Shown here piece after piece: positions 60,311 to 64,000 of a stretch of DNA of 64,000 nucleotides. Under the pieces are notes generated by a model, which ran no database searches, was not told where the DNA came from, and saw only the letters and a list, made by a program, of their open reading frames with translations. The stretch lies in the NCBI GenBank assembly GCA_022828595.1, contig JAKGHH010000001.1:210255848-210319847 (forward strand), read 5' to 3'. The DNA comes from Nelumbo lutea. Lineage: Eukaryota; Streptophyta; Magnoliopsida; Proteales; Nelumbonaceae. Both the position numbers and the translations under genes were made by a program. Within the stretch, counting starts at the first letter, position 1, and every line of letters begins with the position of its first letter.

Positions 60311-61000
60311 TGTAGACAACAACTCAGACGCTAAGAAATGGAAATTGCAGATCACAAATATGGTCAACCGACCTAAATTACATAAAACTGATCACCAAGA
60401 GTCTAGAACCCAGTCAAGATGGACCCTCCGGCTCAGTTTGATCCAACTGGACTTAGCCCACAATTAAACGCTTGTTTCGACTTATCACTGGTATTAGTTG
60501 CAGTATTATATATTCAGATTAGATTAAACAAACTCCATTTCCCAACCAACCAAAACAATTAACGGTTAGATAAAATTAAATAATGAAATAGTTCCGTTGT
60601 CAAGTTATTATATTTAGTTGAAGTAGCTATTTTGGTGTTAGTTCAAGATATACAGCTTTAAGAGTACAACCTAAACATGTATATAATTCTGTTTTTTATT
60701 TTTTTTTACTTCCATCACTAAAGATATAGAAGGCGGCCGGTCGGCCATATTTTACCTAAAACAACAATCAAATGAAATGGAAGTCCACTAAGGAAATTCT
60801 TCTCAATCAATAGAAGACATTGCAGAGCAGGCAGTTTGATTTCCCCCAATTTGTTTATTATTAAATTATAAACTAAATCGAAGTTTGAAAACCTTGGATG
60901 ACTAGAGTTCAAATCTTGGAAACAGCTCTCTATGTATCTGCAGGTGCGTACATCTGTTCCTCCCCATACCCTGCACTGACGGGAGCCTCGCCCATTGGAC
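60311..61000. other. upstream region of the DUF868 gene
   Basis: The promoter should lie here on -. A TATATA-like stretch near 60506-60512 is about 200 bp from the start and is a possible TATA box. No other gene is seen. Confidence 0.4.
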
Positions 61001-61227
61001 CAACGTTCAAAATATTGATACGCTGCGGTAGAGGCATATCGGGCAGTATCAGTGGTTTTTTTAGTTTTTTTTTTTCAAATCCAGTTCAGAGGAGCCGGTT
61101 TAAGGACCATTCACCCTCTGAACTGGTCACAACTCCAATACACCTTCTGTAAAGGCATATCAGGAAACTCCCCATATAATACATATCAACTGATATGGGC
61201 TAATACGTGTGGATATTTTGAACCTTG
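61001..61227. mobile_element. hAT-like MITE with perfect 8-bp duplication, 227 bp
   Basis: It begins CAACGTTCAAAATATTGATA and ends GGATATTTTGAACCTTG. CATTGGAC flanks it exactly (60993-61000 and 61228-61235). It is the reference copy for the CAAGGTTCAAAAT family also seen at 14975-15217 and 5561-5853. Confidence 0.9.
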
Positions 61228-61235
61228 CATTGGAC

Positions 61236-63328
61236 TGATATTTTAATGAAATTTTGAGAAGACCCAAGAATGTAGCAGTACAAGACTCTTCACCAAACTT
61301 TGAATGAGTAGGAAATTGTATATATAATCAGTAGCAATTTTTATTTTCAATGCTAACAGAAAGTGAGGAGAAAAAAAAAACAATAAAAGGAGCATCTTTC
61401 GTCCTGACTATCAGAGTAGAAAAAAGACCATTGATTTTAGTATACATGTAATTAACATAGTCCTCATTCAGTTATTTATATGCACCGAGGGATATCCTTG
61501 TCGGTGTTCTGGATGAATTGTTTGGGTGGTGATGTGGTTTGGAATCCCACTATAAAAAATAGAATGAAAAGAACAAGAACTGGGTATTGTGATTTTTCAT
61601 TAAAATTGCCATCAACTAGATATAACTAAAGATTGAAAAAAAAGTGTCTCAAGTCTAAGACAGGACCCAAAAATGGGAAAATGGGGATCCACATAACTTG
61701 GCAATTTCAAGGAGCAGGATCCACCATTGAATGGGTGCAAGTAAAAACTTTCATATATAAAGAAAACAAATTGCAAAATTTACAATACTAAATGGCTTAC
61801 AATCATCAGAGTTGAATATTATTTTATAAAGAACCTTTGTACATAAACGCAATAATTAAACTCACAAGGCTGTAATCATCTAGCTAGGTCAGCTGATTTT
61901 TGGATCAATAAGACCCATCAAGTGTTAGACTCTATCCTTAAAATATACAAACATGGGGAGACCCAATCCAGACCATACAGGTCTTGTACATGTCTGTCCC
62001 CAAACCCTTAATAGTTTACTTCCCACTAGCTTCTTTAACATGAAAACTACCACAATTACCCAGCTGAGTTCTGTATCCTGCTGCTTCTTGGGGTCATAAT
62101 TTATGCCCCATTGCTACATTAGGTTCTCTGGACTTGAGTTTGGAGTATATAGTACTATCAATATCTATTTCTTTATTTCATTTCTTCTACTTCTTCAACA
62201 ATTTAATTACTTTGTTCCCCACCCCCACCCCCATTATTTTACTTTTTTCTTTTGAAGTGTGTCTAGGCTTTGCGTGGAAGTATGTGATTGGGTTTACCTA
62301 AAGAACAGTCAAAAGCATAATTAGATAGTTTAAACTGATTACACCTCTCATCAACTAATTGCATGTTAAGTAGGTTTTAGATTTGATAAAAAAAAGGTTT
62401 AAGAGCCCACAAGTTAGTTAAAATATATAAAAAGATGAAGTAAATTAGTTCCACTGATTTCATAATGAAAGTGACCATTAAAGCGATCGATCAAGATATA
62501 ATTTAAATCAAGTTAATAGTTCTATTGCTACTTGCAAGTTTATAGACACCAGTTCATTAATGTTGTAAACTAAGAAAAAAAAGCTTAACCCAATTCCCAA
62601 TATACTACCCTTTAATTCTCCAAACCCCCTCCATGAACCTTCCTTGTTAGTTCCTTATTAGTTAAGTCATATTCACTGTCATCCAAGTACTTACTCATCC
62701 TTGATCCCCAAGATTTCTGTCAAACACGTTTACATAGTAATATATAAATGGAACATGTTACAGATCTTCTGACCCTTTAGCACTATTTAATTAAATACTC
62801 AGGCAAGATTCAAAAACAGCATAGCACAAGGGTACCTTCCCCATTTAGAAGTTAAGATCAAGGCTTAATCTGTTATCACAAGGGCACCATCCCCTAATGC
62901 TATGTTCGTTTGTAGTGTAAGTTTCATTTGGAATGGTGTAAATGTATAAAAGTGCAAATGAATTGAGTGTAAATCCTGGTTTAATTACTTTTGTTTCAGA
63001 TTCAACCTTATTTTGTTTGTTTGTAAGAAGTGATAATTAAGTAAATTGATGTGATCCCCAATTTATATGAAAGTGAGCGAGGGGGAAGAAGGTTACTTAT
63101 TTGGGAGGAACAGTGTAGGAAGTAAATTGGTGCCGTCCCCATTTAATTTATATGAGAGAATAATGTGGAATGAAGTAGTGCAAGTTTTACATCAGTTTTT
63201 TTATGCAAATTTTGCACTGTTGATGAGTACAAATTTTGCATCAGGTAAGAATTCAAATCATAGTCACAGATAGATGCATGGATGGGAAAACTAAATCAGA
63301 TTATGCAAATTTTGGATAAGTTTATTTT
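61236..63328. other. intergenic, nothing recognised
   Basis: AT-rich with no coding motif. The frame at 63067-63273 matches no family I know. Confidence 0.45.
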
Positions 63329-63396
63329 ACTCACTTTAGGCTCTGATATCTCATGAATCAGCTAAATAATTACAGCTAAGCGCATCAACTTGAGTT
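63329..63396. repeat. direct repeat, copy 1
   Basis: 'actcactttaggctctgata' through 'gcatcaacttga' recurs at 63937-64000 with a few differences. Confidence 0.85.
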
Positions 63397-63936
63397 CAGC
63401 CAACCTCAACCCAGCCTAACTTAAGTTGATCTTCCAGTTTGGTTGGTATCTCCATTCATAGGTTTGGATTGGACTGAACCAAAAATTTTGAACCTGATCC
63501 CTATTTCACTTAGGTCGGATCAAGGGTTTGGAGAATTAACTAGACCCAACCCCAGGGCCACCTTCCCTGTTCTCCCTACCACTTAGGGATGGCAATTTCT
63601 ACCTGACCCGGTGGGTATCCACCCCTACCCTACTCGATAGGGTAGATTTTTTTTGCTTGAAGGATGGATTTTGGGGTGAGGACGAGCGTTAGGATTCTAC
63701 AACCCGTAGAGATAAGAGCACGGTACGGTATTAGGCTAAACCCAATCTTCCCCAACCGGCATATTTTTGGAAAGCATATAAACTTTATGTATCAAGTGTT
63801 GAATTTAATAATATTTTTTAATTTTATGTAAAAGATAATTGATAGTTCATTTGTTTTCTACATGTCTTAATCAAATAATTGAAAATTTTATTGTTTATTT
63901 ATATCATTTTATTATTTATCACTTAGGCTCTCATAT
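63397..63936. other. spacer between direct repeats
   Basis: It contains 'caacctcaacccagcc' and a MITE-like end TAGGGATGGCAATTTCTACC at about 63584. No matching second end is found inside the window. Confidence 0.4.
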
Positions 63937-64000
63937 CTCACTTTAGGCTCTCATATCTCATGAATCAACTAAATAATTACAGCTAAGTGCATCAACTTGA
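63937..64000. repeat. direct repeat, copy 2 (cut by the window edge)
   Basis: Matches 63329-63396. It is preceded by an additional partial copy of 'ttaggctctcatatctca' at 63923-63940. The repeat runs off the end of the window. Confidence 0.8.

Overview
The window is nuclear DNA of a flowering plant. It is AT-rich and intron-containing, and most of it is repeat-filled intergenic space. Two host genes can be supported. One is a seven-exon cytochrome P450 of the CYP707A family (abscisic acid 8'-hydroxylase) on the + strand at 20862-23166. The other is an apparently intronless DUF868-family gene on the - strand at 59411-60310. The gene structures and repeat families fit a non-grass angiosperm; I cannot name the species.

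Layout. 1-20.2 kb is gene-free. It holds several miniature inverted-repeat elements (MITEs), many with hAT-like 8-bp target-site duplications, one stack of MITEs nested in MITEs, three local tandem or segmental duplications, and an unusual array of about 16-bp palindromic units. 20.2-23.2 kb is the CYP707A gene with a CT-rich promoter, a TATA box and two CACGTG boxes. 24.6-36.24 kb is an old, deleted Ty3/gypsy element (element B, read on the - strand). It keeps one LTR of about 400 bp, a truncated second LTR, the end of integrase, and an extra ORF on the opposite strand. Inside its integrase sits a younger non-autonomous LTR element (element C, 29089-35752) in the rare form LTR-internal-LTR-internal-LTR, flanked by a perfect 5-bp target duplication. 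36.89-47.38 kb is a nearly full-length Ty3/gypsy element (element A, + strand) with LTRs, PBS, gag-PR-RT-RNase H-integrase, a 79-bp minisatellite, an antisense ORF and a polypurine tract, all riddled with stop codons. 47.4-64 kb is again mostly intergenic, with more MITEs, a fragment of a LINE-type RNase H domain and the DUF868 gene.

How it fits together. CYP707A inactivates the hormone abscisic acid. The CACGTG boxes upstream, one of them matching the ABRE consensus, suggest the gene may be induced by its own substrate. Elements A and B share the Tat-like layout of Ty3/gypsy: pol, then an ORF on the opposite strand, then a GTGGGGGGCAA polypurine tract and an LTR beginning TGATG. They are relatives of different age and orientation. 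The most striking signal is the decay of element A. Its in-frame stops fall almost entirely at CAG->TAG and CGA->TGA positions, the pattern expected if methylated cytosines in CHG and CG contexts were deaminated. No clearly new protein-coding system was found.
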